Shown here: positions 24,641 through 33,716 of the stretch, one piece after another
How the letters are laid out: every line of letters begins with the position of its first letter
Numbering within the stretch: the first letter of the stretch is position 1
Assembly: GCF_042684485.1 (NCBI RefSeq)
Contig: NZ_JBHULM010000009.1
Span: 62,001-126,000, forward strand
Length of the DNA stretch: 64,000 bases
Direction: 5' to 3'
Origin: Oceanihabitans gracilariae
GTDB lineage: Bacteria > Bacteroidota > Bacteroidia > Flavobacteriales > Flavobacteriaceae
Notes under the pieces: model-generated
Seen by the model: the letters and a program-made list of their open reading frames with translations, nothing else
Told to the model about the DNA's origin: nothing
The model's database searches: none
Program-made: the position numbers and the translations under genes

Positions 24641-25582
24641 ATGGCAAATAGAATCACAAAATTATTCAATATTCAATATCCAATCATTCAAGCAGGAATG
24701 ATCTGGAATTCAGGATGGAAACTAGCATCTGCAGCAAGTAATGCTGGAATTTTAGGACTTATTGGTGCAGGAAGTATGTATCCTGATGTTTTACGTGAGC
24801 ACATACAGAAATGTAAAAAAGCTACAGACAAGCCTTTTGGTGTTAACGTACCAATGTTATATCCTAACATTGAAGAAATCATGAATATTATTGTAGACGA
24901 AGGTGTAAAAATTGTATTCACTTCTGCAGGAAACCCTAAAACATGGACCAAATGGTTACAAGAAAAAGGAATTACTGTAGTGCACGTAGTGAGTAGTGTA
25001 AAATTTGCATTAAAAGCCCAAGATGCAGGTGTAGATGCTATAGTTGCCGAAGGTTTTGAAGCAGGAGGACATAATGGTAGAGATGAAACCACAACATTAA
25101 CATTACTACCAATGGTTAAAGAGCAGTTACAAATACCACTAATTGCAGCAGGAGGTATTGCAACAGGACAAGCCATGTTAGCAGTTATGGTTTTAGGTGC
25201 AGATGCTGTACAAGTAGGAAGCAGATTTGTGGCTAGTGAAGAAAGCTCAGCACATCAAGCATTTAAAAAAATAGTAGTAGATGCTAAAGAAGGAGATACG
25301 CAACTTACTTTAAAAGAATTAGCTCCTGTACGCTTAGTAAAAAATAAATTCTATAACCAATTACAAGAATTATATAAAACAGCACCAACGCCAGAACAAC
25401 TTAAAGAACTATTAGGTAGAGCAAGAGCAAAACGTGGTATGTTTGAAGGCGATTTAGAAGATGGAGAATTAGAAATTGGTCAAATAGCAGGACTTATACA
25501 TGACATAAAACCAACAGCACAAATTGTAAAAGATATGATGCAAGAGTTTGAAGAAGCAAAGACAAAAGTTTCTAGTTTTTAA
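24641..25582 (+). CDS. NPD-family FMN-dependent oxidoreductase (nitronate monooxygenase / FabK-like)
   Basis: The 313-residue TIM-barrel protein has the 2-nitropropane dioxygenase family signatures: the start ITKLFNIQYPIIQAGM, SNAGILGLIGAGS, GFEAGGHNGRDE (with the active-site His) and AAGGIATGQAMLAVM followed by GADAVQVGSRF for FMN phosphate binding. Relatives include nitronate monooxygenases, which detoxify propionate-3-nitronate, and the enoyl-ACP reductase FabK; sequence alone does not settle which. It is flanked by the mnmA terminator and the MATE promoter, so it stands alone. Confidence 0.85.
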   Translation: MANRITKLFNIQYPIIQAGMIWNSGWKLASAASNAGILGLIGAGSMYPDVLREHIQKCKKATDKPFGVNVPMLYPNIEEIMNIIVDEGVKIVFTSAGNPKTWTKWLQEKGITVVHVVSSVKFALKAQDAGVDAIVAEGFEAGGHNGRDETTTLTLLPMVKEQLQIPLIAAGGIATGQAMLAVMVLGADAVQVGSRFVASEESSAHQAFKKIVVDAKEGDTQLTLKELAPVRLVKNKFYNQLQELYKTAPTPEQLKELLGRARAKRGMFEGDLEDGELEIGQIAGLIHDIKPTAQIVKDMMQEFEEAKTKVSSF

Positions 25583-25618
25583 TTTAACGTATTATTCGCA
25601 TAACAACAACCGAAATAT

Positions 25619-25626
25619 TACTTTTG
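25619..25626 (+). promoter_or_regulatory. -7 promoter box abutting the MATE gene (near-leaderless)
   Basis: TACTTTTG fits TAnnTTTG and ends four bases before the ATG at 25631, so transcription should begin within one or two bases of the start codon. Confidence 0.5.
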
Positions 25627-25630
25627 CCAA

Positions 25631-27016
25631 ATGGTTTTAAGTGATTACACTAAAGAATTTAAATATAACTGGAGGCTAGCAGCTCCAGTTATGCTTGGTA
25701 TGCTAGGGCATACCTTTGTTCAGTTTATAGATAATATTATGGTTGGCCAATTAGGTACTGCAGAATTAGCTGCAGTTTCTCTTGGTAATAGCTTTATTTT
25801 TATTGCTATGTCTTTAGGTATTGGTTTTAGTACTGCAATTACGCCTTTAGTAGCAGAAGCAGATGCTGCTAATGATTTTAAACAAGGAAAGCTAGCCTTT
25901 AAACATGGCTTGTTTTTGTGTACTGTTTTAGGAATTTCACTTTTCTTTATGGTGTATTTTGCTAAACCACTTATGTACTTAATGCAACAGCCAGAAGAAG
26001 TGGTTGCCTTTGCTATTCCGTATTTAGATTTAGTAGCTTTTTCATTAATTCCTTTAATTATTTTTCAGGCTTTTAAACAGTTTAGTGATGGTTTGTCTAT
26101 GACTAAATACCCAATGTATGCTACTATTTTAGCCAATGTTATCAATGTGGTTTTAAACTACTTGCTAATTTTCGGGAAGTTGGGCTTTCCAGAATTAGGT
26201 ATTATTGGTGCAGCCTATGGTACACTAGCTTCACGTATAGTTATGGTACTTTATATTTGGTGGTTATTAAAAGGGAAAGAAAAATCTAAAAACTATGTAA
26301 CTAATATCAAGTTTTTTGTGCTAGAACGTAGCATGTTAAAAAAACTAATAGGTTTAGGTGCACCAAGTGCTATGCAAATGTTTTTTGAAGTAGCTATTTT
26401 TACTGCTGCAATATGGTTAAGCGGTTTGTTAGGTAAAAATCCGCAGGCAGCAAACCAAATAGCCTTAAACTTGAGCTCTATGACCTTTATGGTAGCTATG
26501 GGTTTAAGTGTAGCATCTATGGTACGTGTTGGTAACCAAAAAGGATTACAAAATTATATAGAGCTACGTCGCATTGCGTTTTCATTGTTTTTATTAGGTA
26601 CTATTTTTGCAACTTGCTTTGCATTGCTCTTTTTTGTATTTCATAGTGAGTTACCTAAATTATATGTAGATTTTGATGATGCAGAAAACCTTATAGATAA
26701 TACAGAAGTAGTTGCTATAGCTTCTAAATTAATGCTTGCAGCAGCAGTTTTTCAAATAAGTGATAGTATTCAAGTAGTAGTTTTAGGAGCTTTACGTGGT
26801 TTACAAGACGTAAAAATTCCAACAATTATTACCTTTGTTTCTTATTGGTTAGTAGGTTTTCCTGTAAGTTGGTTTTTAGGTAAAGAAGAGGCTTATGCTA
26901 GCTTTGGTATTTGGTTAGGACTTCTAGCAGGACTAACAACAGCAGCCATTTTATTGTATATTCGCTTTAATTATTTGACTAAAAAATTAATTCATTCAAA
27001 ACATGACGCTACCTAA
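25631..27016 (+). CDS. MATE family efflux transporter
   Basis: The 461-residue protein has the twelve hydrophobic segments of the multidrug and toxic compound extrusion family, in two homologous halves (beginning near residues 10 and 235). Family motifs include PVMLGMLGHTFVQFIDNIMVG and ISDSIQVVVLGALRGLQDVKIP in the second half, with the usual PGALRGxxD-like loop. It should export cationic compounds using a Na+ or H+ gradient; no substrate can be inferred. Its end overlaps the next small gene by 14 nt, which implies translational coupling. Confidence 0.92.
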   Translation: MVLSDYTKEFKYNWRLAAPVMLGMLGHTFVQFIDNIMVGQLGTAELAAVSLGNSFIFIAMSLGIGFSTAITPLVAEADAANDFKQGKLAFKHGLFLCTVLGISLFFMVYFAKPLMYLMQQPEEVVAFAIPYLDLVAFSLIPLIIFQAFKQFSDGLSMTKYPMYATILANVINVVLNYLLIFGKLGFPELGIIGAAYGTLASRIVMVLYIWWLLKGKEKSKNYVTNIKFFVLERSMLKKLIGLGAPSAMQMFFEVAIFTAAIWLSGLLGKNPQAANQIALNLSSMTFMVAMGLSVASMVRVGNQKGLQNYIELRRIAFSLFLLGTIFATCFALLFFVFHSELPKLYVDFDDAENLIDNTEVVAIASKLMLAAAVFQISDSIQVVVLGALRGLQDVKIPTIITFVSYWLVGFPVSWFLGKEEAYASFGIWLGLLAGLTTAAILLYIRFNYLTKKLIHSKHDAT

Positions 27017-27230
27017 ATTTATTCTTGGTGACAATACAGATCATCCTAATGCTATTTTTGTTATACATACAGATTTTCCTAGATTTATTATTAATCTAGA
27101 AGATGATGAAGTAGAATGGTTTGAAGATTTTGACCAACATGACCAAAAAGAATTAGAACTAGAAACAGAAAATTTAATTAAAGAGGCTACTGCTTTTTAC
27201 GATAGAGAAGTGGCTCGTTATGAAGAGTAA
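27003..27230 (+). CDS. Conserved small acidic protein, unknown function
   Basis: The 75-residue protein starts MTLPKFILGDNTDHPNAIFV and is highly acidic (EDDEVEWFEDFDQHDQKELE) with a C-terminal helix. I recognise it as a conserved hypothetical type in flavobacteria but cannot name a domain. No signal peptide or membrane segment is visible. It overlaps the MATE gene by 14 nt, in a different frame, so it is translated from the same message. Copy C of the intergenic repeat starts directly after its stop. Confidence 0.75.
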   Translation: MTLPKFILGDNTDHPNAIFVIHTDFPRFIINLEDDEVEWFEDFDQHDQKELELETENLIKEATAFYDREVARYEE

Positions 27231-27375
27231 TTGTGTTAAGGATTGCAATGAAAATCCTTTTTTATTTTTCATAAAAAAGATTGTAATGTAAAGCCTGACT
27301 TTTTGCTGTACTACAAGCTTTGTACTCAACTTGTTTGGGTGTCTAATTATATACAATACGCAAAAAGTAACACCC
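27231..27375 (-). repeat. Interspersed structured intergenic repeat, copy C (minus orientation)
   Basis: Read on the minus strand, it begins GGGTGTT, then TTTTTGC opposite GCAAAAA forming the base of a long arm of different sequence. AAAGTCAGGCTTTAC, CAATCTTTTTT opposite AAAAAAGGATTTT, and TGCAATCCTTAACACA follow, in the same order as copy B. It occupies all of the gap between the small acidic gene and the PAP2 gene. Confidence 0.75.
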
Positions 27376-27387
27376 AAAAAATAAAAA

Positions 27388-27966
27388 ATGATAGACCAAC
27401 TTATACTAAACGATCAGGAGCTTTTCTTGTTTTTAAATAATTTAGGAACACCAACTTGGGACGCTTTTTGGTTGTTAATTACCAATAAGCTTACTTTTAT
27501 TCCTTTATATGCCTTGTTGTTATTTTTTATTTATAAGAAATTTGGGCTGAAAACCCTTGCGTTTTCTGTACTTCTAATTGTGCTTATGGTAACTTTTACA
27601 GACCAAATTACCAACCTTTTTAAAGATGGTTTTCAACGAGCAAGACCTTGCAGACAAGAAGGCGTTATGGAAAAAATGCGTTTTATTGCAGTGCGCTGTG
27701 GTAAGTATGGTTTCTTTTCTGGGCATGCATCTAATACTATGGCAGCTGCAGTTTTTGCTGGTTTATTACTAAAACCGTATTACAAAAACCTTATTTTTAT
27801 TTTACTTTTTTGGAGTGTTATAGTAGCGTATAGCAGGATTTATGTTGGTGTACATTATCCTTTAGATGTTGTTTGTGGTATGACCTTTGGCGCACTTTCT
27901 GGCTTTATGTTTTACAAAATATTACGCTACGTAATTAAGCGTTATGTTCTAGAAAAAAGCCATTAA
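27388..27966 (+). CDS. PAP2-family membrane phosphatase
   Basis: The 192-residue protein has the three PAP2 active-site motifs: KDGFQRARP (C1), FSGHAS (C2, catalytic His in SGH) and SRIYVGVHYPLDV (C3). Five or six hydrophobic segments alternate with these loops, which in the family face the periplasm. Such enzymes dephosphorylate undecaprenyl diphosphate or phosphatidic/phosphatidylglycerol phosphates. The gene begins 12 nt after a structured repeat, so it may lie on its own transcript. Confidence 0.9.
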   Translation: MIDQLILNDQELFLFLNNLGTPTWDAFWLLITNKLTFIPLYALLLFFIYKKFGLKTLAFSVLLIVLMVTFTDQITNLFKDGFQRARPCRQEGVMEKMRFIAVRCGKYGFFSGHASNTMAAAVFAGLLLKPYYKNLIFILLFWSVIVAYSRIYVGVHYPLDVVCGMTFGALSGFMFYKILRYVIKRYVLEKSH

Positions 27967-28274
27967 TGTATTGGTGTTGCTTGTACATTATAACTTAAAA
28001 CACTACTGTACTAAACGGTACTTTTATATTTTTTTGTTCCACTGTTGTTTTATTTTGAGCACGAGTTCTTTTTTGTAAGAAAACTCCAAAATGATAATTA
28101 CTTAGTATTTAGTAAACTACAATAGAAGTGGTTATTTGTTGCTTATATTGTTGTTTTTTTAATGTATAAGTACTAAAAAGTTCGTTAAAATTAAGTTAAC
28201 TTAGCATAATTGCTAACACTTCTTTATGTGATTTTTATTGCTATTAAAGCAAATGTGTTTATTATTTGAGTCTT
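27967..28274. other. Intergenic stretch before the histidine kinase
   Basis: About 300 AT-rich bases, with no coding frame, repeat-family copy or clear -7 box. Nothing could be supported here. Confidence 0.5.
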
Positions 28275-30143
28275 ATGAAAGCGAATTTAAATCCTGTAAC
28301 TATAGCTATAATAGCAATAAATAATGATAATGTTATTTATCAATTTAATGAAGGTGCCGAAAAACTATTAGGCTATTCTGCTTCTGAATTACTAGGGAAA
28401 AAAAAGTCTAATTTTTTTATTCTAGATGAAGAGTATGAAAAATTTAAAAAAGATATTGCTTCTAAGTACAAAATAAAAACTTCCGATTTCAATCCGTATA
28501 AAATATTAGCCCAAAATGATGATTATGATGCGCGTGAATGGACTATTGTTAAAAAAGATGGTACTAGATTTATAGCACACTCCACATTAATTCCTTTAAA
28601 AAGTGATAAGGGAGAAAATGTTGGTTTTATGCGAATATTAAAAAATATAACAGATCTAAAAAAAATAGAAAACGACCTGTTAAGAAAAAACCAAGTTTTA
28701 AATGCTGCAGAAAAAATTACCATGATGGGTAATTGGCAATGGGATACTGTTATAAATAAGGTCGAATGGTCTAGTAACTTATTTAATATTTTTGGAGTGG
28801 ATCCTAAAGAAAATTTAAACTTCGAGACCTATTTTAGCTTTGTGCATCCTGAAGACAAGGAAAAAGTGAGTATATCTTTTGAGAAATCTATAAAAGATAA
28901 AAAGTTTTATGATCTTCTGCATCGTATTAAACTAAAAAGCGGAAAAACGAAAACCATACAATTACTTGGTGAAGTTGTTTTAGATGAAGATACTGGAGAA
29001 GTAATAGAACTAATAGGAACCTGTCAAGATGTTACAGAACAAAGAATGGCAGAGATTAAGTTTAGAGGTTTACTAGAGTCTGCTCCTGATGCTATGGTTA
29101 TTGTAAATGATTTTGGAATTATTCAACTAATCAATAAGCAAGCCGAAAAATTATTTGGTTACACCTCTGAAGAATTAATTAATAAACCTGTAGAATTATT
29201 AATACCAAATAGATATAAGGATAAACATAGTACGCATCGTGATTTGTTTTTTAGTGCACCTATAGCTAGAAAAATGGGAGAGGGAAGAGAGCTTTATGGA
29301 ATTAATAAAGCTGGAAAAGAAATACCTATACAAATAAGTTTAAGTCCGCTTAAAACCGAAGAAGGCTTACTAGTATCTGCAGCAATTAGAGATATTACTG
29401 TTCAAAAAAAGGCAGAAAATAAAATATTAGAAGCTAATGAAAGGTTAGAAGTTTTAGCCAATAAACTTACCGATCAAAATACACAATTAGCAGATTTTGC
29501 ACAGATAACCTCTCATAATCTACGCGCTCCTGTGAGTAATTTAAATTCCTTAATGGGATTTTATAAAATGGCAGAAACCGAAGAAGAGAAAATTCTTGCC
29601 TTTGAAAAATTTGAAATTGTTATACATCATCTTACAGATACGCTAAATACTCTAATTGAAGCATTAAAAGCAAAAAATAGAACTTCAATACCTGTTGAAA
29701 AGCTTGATTTTAATGAAATTTTAAATAAAACAGTTCAAATTCTTTCTGGTCAAATAATTAGTACAAATACTAAAATAAGTAGTAATTTTGAGAATGTCAC
29801 AAATATTAACTATAATAAGGCGTATTTAGAAAGTATTTTTCTTAATTTATTGAGTAATGCTATAAAATATAAATCTGAAGATAAGGATCCGGAAATTTAC
29901 GTTTATTCCGTTTTAGAAGATGGAGCTGTAAAGCTTAAGTTTAAAGATAACGGTTTAGGTATTGATTTAGAGCGACATGGCCATAAGCTATTTGGTTTAA
30001 ATAAAGTTTTTCATAGACATCCTGATGCAAACGGAGTAGGTTTGTTTATGACAAAAGTACAGATTGAATCTCTTGGAGGTACAATTACTGTTGAAAGTGA
30101 AGTTAATGTAGGTTCTACTTTCAGTGTTAATTTTAAAGAATAA
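28275..30143 (+). CDS. PAS-domain sensor histidine kinase, cytoplasmic
   Basis: The 622-residue protein has no membrane segment. Three PAS domains occupy about 5-130, 140-258 and 260-385; each has a PAS core (INNDNVIYQFNEGAEKLLGYS and IVNDFGIIQLINKQAEKLFGY are the clearest) and PAC tail. A coiled coil leads to the dimerisation/phosphoacceptor helix with ITSHNLRAPVSNLNSL, where the His precedes NLRAP. The ATPase domain has the N box LNLLSNAIKYKSE, G1 FKDNGLGIDLERHG and G2 GVGLFMTKVQIESLGG. The start ATG 28275 is chosen over an in-frame TTG at 28266. A lone receiver gene follows two bases after its stop, probably its partner. Confidence 0.92.
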   Translation: MKANLNPVTIAIIAINNDNVIYQFNEGAEKLLGYSASELLGKKKSNFFILDEEYEKFKKDIASKYKIKTSDFNPYKILAQNDDYDAREWTIVKKDGTRFIAHSTLIPLKSDKGENVGFMRILKNITDLKKIENDLLRKNQVLNAAEKITMMGNWQWDTVINKVEWSSNLFNIFGVDPKENLNFETYFSFVHPEDKEKVSISFEKSIKDKKFYDLLHRIKLKSGKTKTIQLLGEVVLDEDTGEVIELIGTCQDVTEQRMAEIKFRGLLESAPDAMVIVNDFGIIQLINKQAEKLFGYTSEELINKPVELLIPNRYKDKHSTHRDLFFSAPIARKMGEGRELYGINKAGKEIPIQISLSPLKTEEGLLVSAAIRDITVQKKAENKILEANERLEVLANKLTDQNTQLADFAQITSHNLRAPVSNLNSLMGFYKMAETEEEKILAFEKFEIVIHHLTDTLNTLIEALKAKNRTSIPVEKLDFNEILNKTVQILSGQIISTNTKISSNFENVTNINYNKAYLESIFLNLLSNAIKYKSEDKDPEIYVYSVLEDGAVKLKFKDNGLGIDLERHGHKLFGLNKVFHRHPDANGVGLFMTKVQIESLGGTITVESEVNVGSTFSVNFKE

Positions 30144-30145
30144 GA

Positions 30146-30568
30146 ATGAAGAAAAATTTTAATTTTTGTATTGTTGATGATGATGATATCTATCAATTTA
30201 CTATAAAAAAAACTATACAATCTTTAAACTATGCAAAAAGTGTGCTTGCCTTTTCTGATGGTGAAGAAGCTTTGCAGTTTATGATGGATAATATTTCTAA
30301 TGAAGAAGATCTTCCTGATATTATTTTATTAGACATAAATATGCCAATTATGGATGGGTTTCAGTTTATGGATGAATTCATAAAGATTAAACCTAAATTA
30401 AGTAAAAAAATAACCATTTATATGGCGTCTTCATCTGTAGATGAAACAGATATTAAAAAAGCGCATCAAATAAGTGAAATATCAGATTATATTATTAAGC
30501 CTATTAAACAAGGCAAAATAAAATCTATCATTGAGGTATATCTTAATGATAAAGAAGAAACAGAGTAA
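30146..30568 (+). CDS. Single-domain response regulator
   Basis: The 140-residue protein consists only of a receiver domain: acidic pocket VDDDDIYQ, phosphorylated Asp in ILLDINMPIMDG, Ser/Thr switch in MASSSVDE, and lysine in YIIKPIKQG. It lacks an output domain and so must act by protein contact or phosphate relay. It starts two bases after the PAS kinase gene and shares its transcript, ended by a strong terminator. An Hpt protein encoded at 4781-5122 could in principle be a relay partner, but nothing in the sequence links them. Confidence 0.9.
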   Translation: MKKNFNFCIVDDDDIYQFTIKKTIQSLNYAKSVLAFSDGEEALQFMMDNISNEEDLPDIILLDINMPIMDGFQFMDEFIKIKPKLSKKITIYMASSSVDETDIKKAHQISEISDYIIKPIKQGKIKSIIEVYLNDKEETE

Positions 30569-30571
30569 AAT

Positions 30572-30608
30572 AAAAAACCTCACAAAGAATATACTTGTGA
30601 GGTTTTTT
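30572..30608. terminator. Bidirectional terminator between convergent genes
   Basis: AAAAACCTCACAA and TTGTGAGGTTTTT form a 13-bp stem with an AT-rich loop. It ends the kinase/regulator operon and can also stop the opposing GT39 transcript. Confidence 0.85.
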
Positions 30609-30660
30609 ATTAGCCTTAAAATTTAGCTTTTGTTATCAGTAAAAACAAAATTAAAGTTTT

Positions 30661-32292
30661 TTATTTTTTAGTCAATACATAATAATTACACATAAGCCTA
30701 CCATTATACTTTCTAGCATCTTTTGATGCTGTATTTAAATCATAGGTAGCAACTTTTTCAATTGTATATAAGCTACTCAACACAGCTTGATCATCTGGGT
30801 TTATTCCATTAGCTAACATACCAAAGGTGTTTTCTTTAGGAAAATGAAAAGTATCGTCTTTTTTAATTTCAGGTACTTTATTACCAAACTGCCATATCAT
30901 TTCTGGAGCAACATAATTAAAACCATAAACTTGCATTTGTTTTGCAGATGCTTCTTTATATAAATTAAAAATAGGTTTATAATTACTACTCGTTAGTGCT
31001 TTGCTTAAAGGAGAAACGGTAAGTAAAACCGAAGCAAAGAAAAGTACTGTATATATAAAAACCTGTTGTAGGTTTTTCTTTTTTAATTGTATTATAATTG
31101 AAACACCAAGTGTTACTAAAATAGCAGAAGCTGCTAGGTACCAAAACCAGTAACCTGCTATGTTTTCTTTTAAAAATAGATAAGCAACTACAGGAAATAT
31201 AATTCCTATACAACCTATAAGACCAAAGTTAAAATACACAGGAATGGTTTCTTTTTTATCTTTTAAGTCTTTAAATTTTCTAAGGATGTATTCTATATAA
31301 AAACCAATATTTATAGATAACGGAATTAATACAGGCATTAGGTATCGCGATTTCTTTTCTGGGATTATAGATAGTAAAATAACCGCTAGAATTGTCCATA
31401 AAAAAGAAAATCTATATGCTTTTTTATTGCTTACTTTATTTTTTAAATAAGGATATAATAAACTAATAAAAGCAGGAATTGTCCATAAACCACTTTGTGT
31501 AAAAAAGCTCCAATAGTAGTAAAAAGGTCTTACGTTATAGCTAGACCAATTGCCTGTTTCTTTTTTAGTGATAGCTTCAAATGTAGCAGGATCTTGTAAG
31601 CGTACATATATAAACCACCAAGAGCCAATAGATAAAGCAAGTAGTAAAATACTAAAATAAGAAAATGCTTTTCTTTTAAAATTACTGTATTTGTAGGTTA
31701 TACCAAAAGCAATTAAAAAAGGAAGCATTAATGCGTACATAGATACAGGTCCTTTGCACATAAAAGATAAACCAATAAATACACCTGCAAGTATGGTGTT
31801 TTTCCAGTAGTTTTTTTCTTTAGTAAATAGTAAGAATAAATGGTAAATGGCTATTAGCATAAAGCCATGCGTAAAAATATCCCAAGGTGCTTCAATAATT
31901 ATTCCTATTACATAAAAAGAGCTTACTGTAATTAGTGCATTAATTAAAGAATGCGTTTTGCTTTTAAGTGTTAATTGCGAAAGTTTATAAATAAAGCTAC
32001 CAATAAGCATAACCATAAGTACAGCAGGAAAACGCAAACCAAAAACACTTTTAATTCCAAAAACAAAGCTAGAAATAGCGGCTAGCCATGTTGGTAGAGG
32101 TGGTTTTTGATAACGAGCTTCTCCATTCATGGTAGTTAATAACCAATGGTTATCTTGCACCATTTCACGCGCAGTAATAAAGTTACGCGCTTCCATAATA
32201 GAAACAGGAATAGCATCTAAATTTGGTAAAAGCATGAAAGCAACCAAAATACAAATGCTAATTATTGGGTGTTTTTCAAGTGTTTTTAGCAT
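30661..32292 (-). CDS. GT39 family glycosyltransferase (ArnT-like, polyprenyl-phosphate sugar donor)
   Basis: The 543-residue integral membrane protein has about 11-12 hydrophobic segments and the ArnT/PMT-type first external loop: EARNFITAREM, then NHWLLTTMNGEARYQKPPLP, with the usual acidic residue and KPPL motif. Enzymes of this class use a sugar on undecaprenyl phosphate to modify lipid A, LPS core or proteins at the periplasmic face. It is the third gene of an operon in which the first makes a polyprenyl-phosphate sugar. Its start overlaps the end of the LAB_N gene by 17 nt. The acceptor is inferred, not shown. Confidence 0.85.
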   Translation of the reverse strand: MLKTLEKHPIISICILVAFMLLPNLDAIPVSIMEARNFITAREMVQDNHWLLTTMNGEARYQKPPLPTWLAAISSFVFGIKSVFGLRFPAVLMVMLIGSFIYKLSQLTLKSKTHSLINALITVSSFYVIGIIIEAPWDIFTHGFMLIAIYHLFLLFTKEKNYWKNTILAGVFIGLSFMCKGPVSMYALMLPFLIAFGITYKYSNFKRKAFSYFSILLLALSIGSWWFIYVRLQDPATFEAITKKETGNWSSYNVRPFYYYWSFFTQSGLWTIPAFISLLYPYLKNKVSNKKAYRFSFLWTILAVILLSIIPEKKSRYLMPVLIPLSINIGFYIEYILRKFKDLKDKKETIPVYFNFGLIGCIGIIFPVVAYLFLKENIAGYWFWYLAASAILVTLGVSIIIQLKKKNLQQVFIYTVLFFASVLLTVSPLSKALTSSNYKPIFNLYKEASAKQMQVYGFNYVAPEMIWQFGNKVPEIKKDDTFHFPKENTFGMLANGINPDDQAVLSSLYTIEKVATYDLNTASKDARKYNGRLMCNYYVLTKK

Positions 32293-32908
32293 GGTCTTTT
32301 TTTAATAATATTAAATTTCGGCTGTAAATAATAGCACCTAAAACATGACCTATAAATAAAACAGGATCTTTTCTAATAATCGCGTAAATTAAAATTAAGG
32401 AAGAACCAATTAAGCTTAAAAGCCAAAAACCGAATGGTAATGAAGATTCTTTTTGTTTCTCAGAATATAACCATTGAAACACAAAGCGCAAGGTGAAAAC
32501 TATTTGCGATACAATACCTAAAAGCAATAACCAAAACGGAATAGCATCGTTTTTAAATAAACGTTCTACATCTATGGTGTTATTATTAAAATAAAAAATA
32601 GAAATAAAAACAGGAACAAAAAGTAAGAACCAACGAAAAGCTTTAGGAAATTTTTGCCATTGGTTTTGTAGTTGTAAATTTCTTATATAAATAAAATAGG
32701 TAAGTCCTTGCCCAAGCATAATGGCAAAGTCGTCACGTAAATAACCATATACAAATAGTAAAAAAGAGGCAAATAGGCTAAGTGTCCAAAATAAGGTTGG
32801 TGTAATTACCTTTTTTTGTTTTTCACTAGTTATCCATTGTATAATTAGTCTGGATGAAAATAATATTTGTGCAGCAAACCCAATACTATATATTATCCAA
32901 TTACTCAT
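32276..32908 (-). CDS. Double LAB_N-domain membrane protein, candidate polyprenyl-phosphate sugar carrier
   Basis: The 210-residue protein is an internal duplication: AQILFSSRLIIQWITSEKQK in the first half corresponds to SQIVFTLRFVFQWLYSEKQK in the second, and FWTLSLFASFLLFVYG to FWLLSLIGSSLILIYA. Each half has three hydrophobic segments and a seventh segment (AFRWFLLFVPVFISIFYF) joins them, giving 3-1-3 topology as in SWEET sugar transporters. The domain is the one found at the N terminus of some LpxB proteins (LAB_N), here without the transferase. It overlaps its neighbours by 1 and 17 nt, so all three are coupled. Transport is inferred. Confidence 0.8.
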   Translation of the reverse strand: MSNWIIYSIGFAAQILFSSRLIIQWITSEKQKKVITPTLFWTLSLFASFLLFVYGYLRDDFAIMLGQGLTYFIYIRNLQLQNQWQKFPKAFRWFLLFVPVFISIFYFNNNTIDVERLFKNDAIPFWLLLLGIVSQIVFTLRFVFQWLYSEKQKESSLPFGFWLLSLIGSSLILIYAIIRKDPVLFIGHVLGAIIYSRNLILLKKDHAKNT

Positions 32909-33621
32909 TATCCTTGTTTTGAAACGGTGTAATTAATGTATTTTTTCTTCATCCATAAATAAGCAAAACAATCTGCTAAAGGACCAAGTAATCTATTCCA
33001 CACACCAAATTTTGCTTGACCAGCAATTCTAGGAAAATGTTGAACCGGAATTTGTATTATTTTACCTTCTTGTAATAATATCATAGCAGGTAAAAATCGG
33101 TGTAAACCTCTAAACATTGGTATGCGTTGGGCATATTCGGTTTTTATAACCTTTAAAGGGCAACCAGTATCATCCATACCATCATGAGTAAAACTTCTTC
33201 TAATTCCGTTTGCTATTTTAGAAGACATGTTTTTTACCAGACTATCTTTACGGTTAGCGCGTACACCTGTAACTAAATCATAAGTGCCAATATGTTCTAA
33301 AAGCAAATTAAAATCTTCTGGTGCAGTTTGTAAATCACTATCTATATAACCAACTAGCTCTGTGTTAGTATAATCAAAACCAGCTTTAATAGCAGCACTT
33401 AAGCCTCGATTTTCTTTAAAAGAAATAAAAGAAAATTCGGTGTTTCTGTTGCAAATGGTTTCAATAATCTCTTGACTTTTGTCTTTAGAGCCATCATTAA
33501 CAAATAGAATTTTTGTAGGTTTTATAGCAATTTTGGTATAGGCGAGTAATTCTTTTTCTACGCGTAATAAATTATCTTCTTCATTATAAACAGGAACAAC
33601 TATGGTAAATACAAAATTCAT
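32908..33621 (-). CDS. GT2 glycosyltransferase, ArnC/DPM1-like
   Basis: The 237-residue protein is a polyprenyl-phosphate glycosyltransferase of the dolichol-phosphate-mannose-synthase type. Signatures are TIVVPVYNEEDNLLRVE, FVNDGSKDKSQEI, KENRGLSAAIKAGF, YIDSDLQTAPEDF (DxD-like), the GTYDLVTGVRANRKD acceptor loop, and QHFPRIAGQAKFG near the end. It has no C-terminal membrane helices, unlike ArnC. It leads the operon GT2/LAB_N/GT39 and would make the donor used by GT39. The divergently transcribed epimerase may supply its nucleotide sugar. Confidence 0.88.
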   Translation of the reverse strand: MNFVFTIVVPVYNEEDNLLRVEKELLAYTKIAIKPTKILFVNDGSKDKSQEIIETICNRNTEFSFISFKENRGLSAAIKAGFDYTNTELVGYIDSDLQTAPEDFNLLLEHIGTYDLVTGVRANRKDSLVKNMSSKIANGIRRSFTHDGMDDTGCPLKVIKTEYAQRIPMFRGLHRFLPAMILLQEGKIIQIPVQHFPRIAGQAKFGVWNRLLGPLADCFAYLWMKKKYINYTVSKQG

Positions 33622-33641
33622 ATCATGGAAACTTATTAGTG

Positions 33642-33649
33642 CAAATGTA
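33642..33649 (-). promoter_or_regulatory. -7 promoter box of the GT2/LAB_N/GT39 operon
   Basis: On the minus strand TACATTTG followed by C fits TAnnTTTG, about 20 nt before the GT2 start codon. No well-spaced -33 TTG was found. Confidence 0.55.
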
Positions 33650-33716
33650 TTCTTTTTTTGTCAATAGAAATTCTTTGTAAAAAAAAATCTGTTTCTTTGT
33701 AGTATAATACTTTTAT

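Noticed and set aside
27003..27230. C-terminal continuation of the MATE protein by frameshift
   Set aside because: The MATE protein already has its full twelve segments, and the small frame has its own ATG and an unrelated acidic composition.
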